A stretch of 64,000 nucleotides of DNA, taken from the NCBI GenBank assembly GCA_009103225.1, contig RHPI01001010.1:132192-196191 (forward strand), in the 5' to 3' direction. The DNA comes from Chlorokybus atmophyticus. Lineage: Eukaryota; Streptophyta; Chlorokybophyceae; Chlorokybales; Chlorokybaceae. The translations under genes and the position numbers were made by a program. Under the pieces are notes generated by a model. It was not told the DNA's origin. It did not search any database and saw only the letters and a list, made by a program, of their open reading frames with translations. Numbering within the stretch: the first letter of the stretch is position 1; every line of letters starts with the position of its first letter. Shown in pieces: positions 63,643 to 64,000 of this stretch.

Positions 63643-63803
63643 GCGGGAAGGCGGCGAGCTCCTTGCCGCCTCCGCCCGGCGAGCAGCGGAGAGAGGGCGG
63701 CGGAGGGCAGGGTGGTGTGGGCGAACCGGAAGGTGGCGAGCTTTTCGCCGCCTGCTCCCTGCAGGCAGCGGAGAGACGGCTGCGCTGGGCAGGGTGGTGT
63801 GGG
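63643..63803. repeat. GC-rich tandem repeat of about 80 bp, two copies
   Basis: Copy 1 (63643-63721) and copy 2 (63722-63803) share gcgagct, gccgcct, gcagcggagaga and end with gggcagggtggtgtggg. The block is part of a GC-rich island (about 63440-63830). Confidence 0.75.
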
Positions 63804-64000
63804 CCGGGAGAGGGCGATGGGTGACTGGCGGTGAGTGGGGCGCGAGCGAAGCAGCTGCTTTGTCGTTTGTAGGTTAGGTTTTCATAAGAGTTCAATCGTT
63901 GGCTTGTTAGCAGTCGCTGCAGTTGCAGGGGGTGTTCTGTGCCTAGGCTTACTTATTTAATGAATGGCTTACAAGACTGCAAGAGTGTGTATAGAACTGG

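Larger units (their letters stand above)
60424..64000. other. region without a recognised gene
   Basis: The sequence differs in texture from the rest of the window: TG/CA repeats almost vanish and CG dinucleotides are common. It includes a degenerate repeat pair (62578-62830) and a GC-rich tandem repeat (63643-63803). A 74-codon frame at 62741 contains CPICGGGMERH but no recognised domain. I see no exon chain. Confidence 0.45.

Overview
The window is nuclear DNA of a photosynthetic eukaryote of the green lineage, most likely a green or streptophyte alga. The best evidence is gene content. It holds a thylakoid LQY1-type zinc-finger protein whose C-terminus matches the plant protein to the last residue, a DUF1517/FLAP1-like plastid protein, and a coclaurine N-methyltransferase-like enzyme of the plant and algal type. 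It also holds a plant ZFWD protein, a SYP5-type Qc-SNARE and an ETL1/CHR19-type SNF2 remodeller. Genes are split into 3 to 14 exons with short introns, many of them rich in TG/CA repeats. The exon chains given here were worked out by hand from reading frame, splice phase and remembered family sequence; no alignment was run.

Layout. 0.4-3.5 kb: SAM methyltransferase (+). 4.3-5.6 kb: LQY1 (-), divergent from a DUF218/YdcF-like gene (+, 5.9 kb) that runs into an assembly gap. 6.8-8.0 kb: an exact copy of the 3' half of the F-box/LysM gene found complete at 11.2-12.7 kb. 13.3-15.6 kb: DUF4239-like membrane protein (-), divergent from an ATG18/WIPI gene (+, 16.2-18.7 kb). 20.8-23.2 kb: CCCH zinc-finger protein with an RS-rich region (-), divergent from PRMT5 (+, 23.6-27.2 kb). 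29.2-31.6 kb: FLAP1-like gene (+). 32.5-33.4 kb: unassigned protein (-). 33.9-35.9 kb: glucose-6-phosphate 1-epimerase (-). 35.9-42.4 kb: AT-rich gene-poor tract with microsatellites. 42.5-43.5 kb: glycine-rich protein (+). 47.9-49.9 kb: SYP5-like SNARE (-), divergent from a ZFWD gene (+, 50.1-52.6 kb). 53.7-57.8 kb: CHR19/ETL1 remodeller (-). 58.7-60.4 kb: secreted SMP-30/strictosidine-synthase-like propeller protein (-) with a frameshift. 60.6-64 kb: no convincing gene.

The genes are unrelated housekeeping functions: plastid maintenance, autophagy, vesicle fusion, chromatin and arginine methylation, RNA-associated zinc fingers and sugar metabolism. They do not form a pathway or cluster. I found no defence system, CRISPR array, rRNA or tRNA gene, or intact transposon.

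The most notable signals are five GC-AG introns among about 85 inferred; a 22-nt terminal exon completing LQY1; a Qc-SNARE whose zero-layer glutamine is histidine; and three exactly duplicated blocks, each ending at a single N, which look like assembly errors rather than biology.
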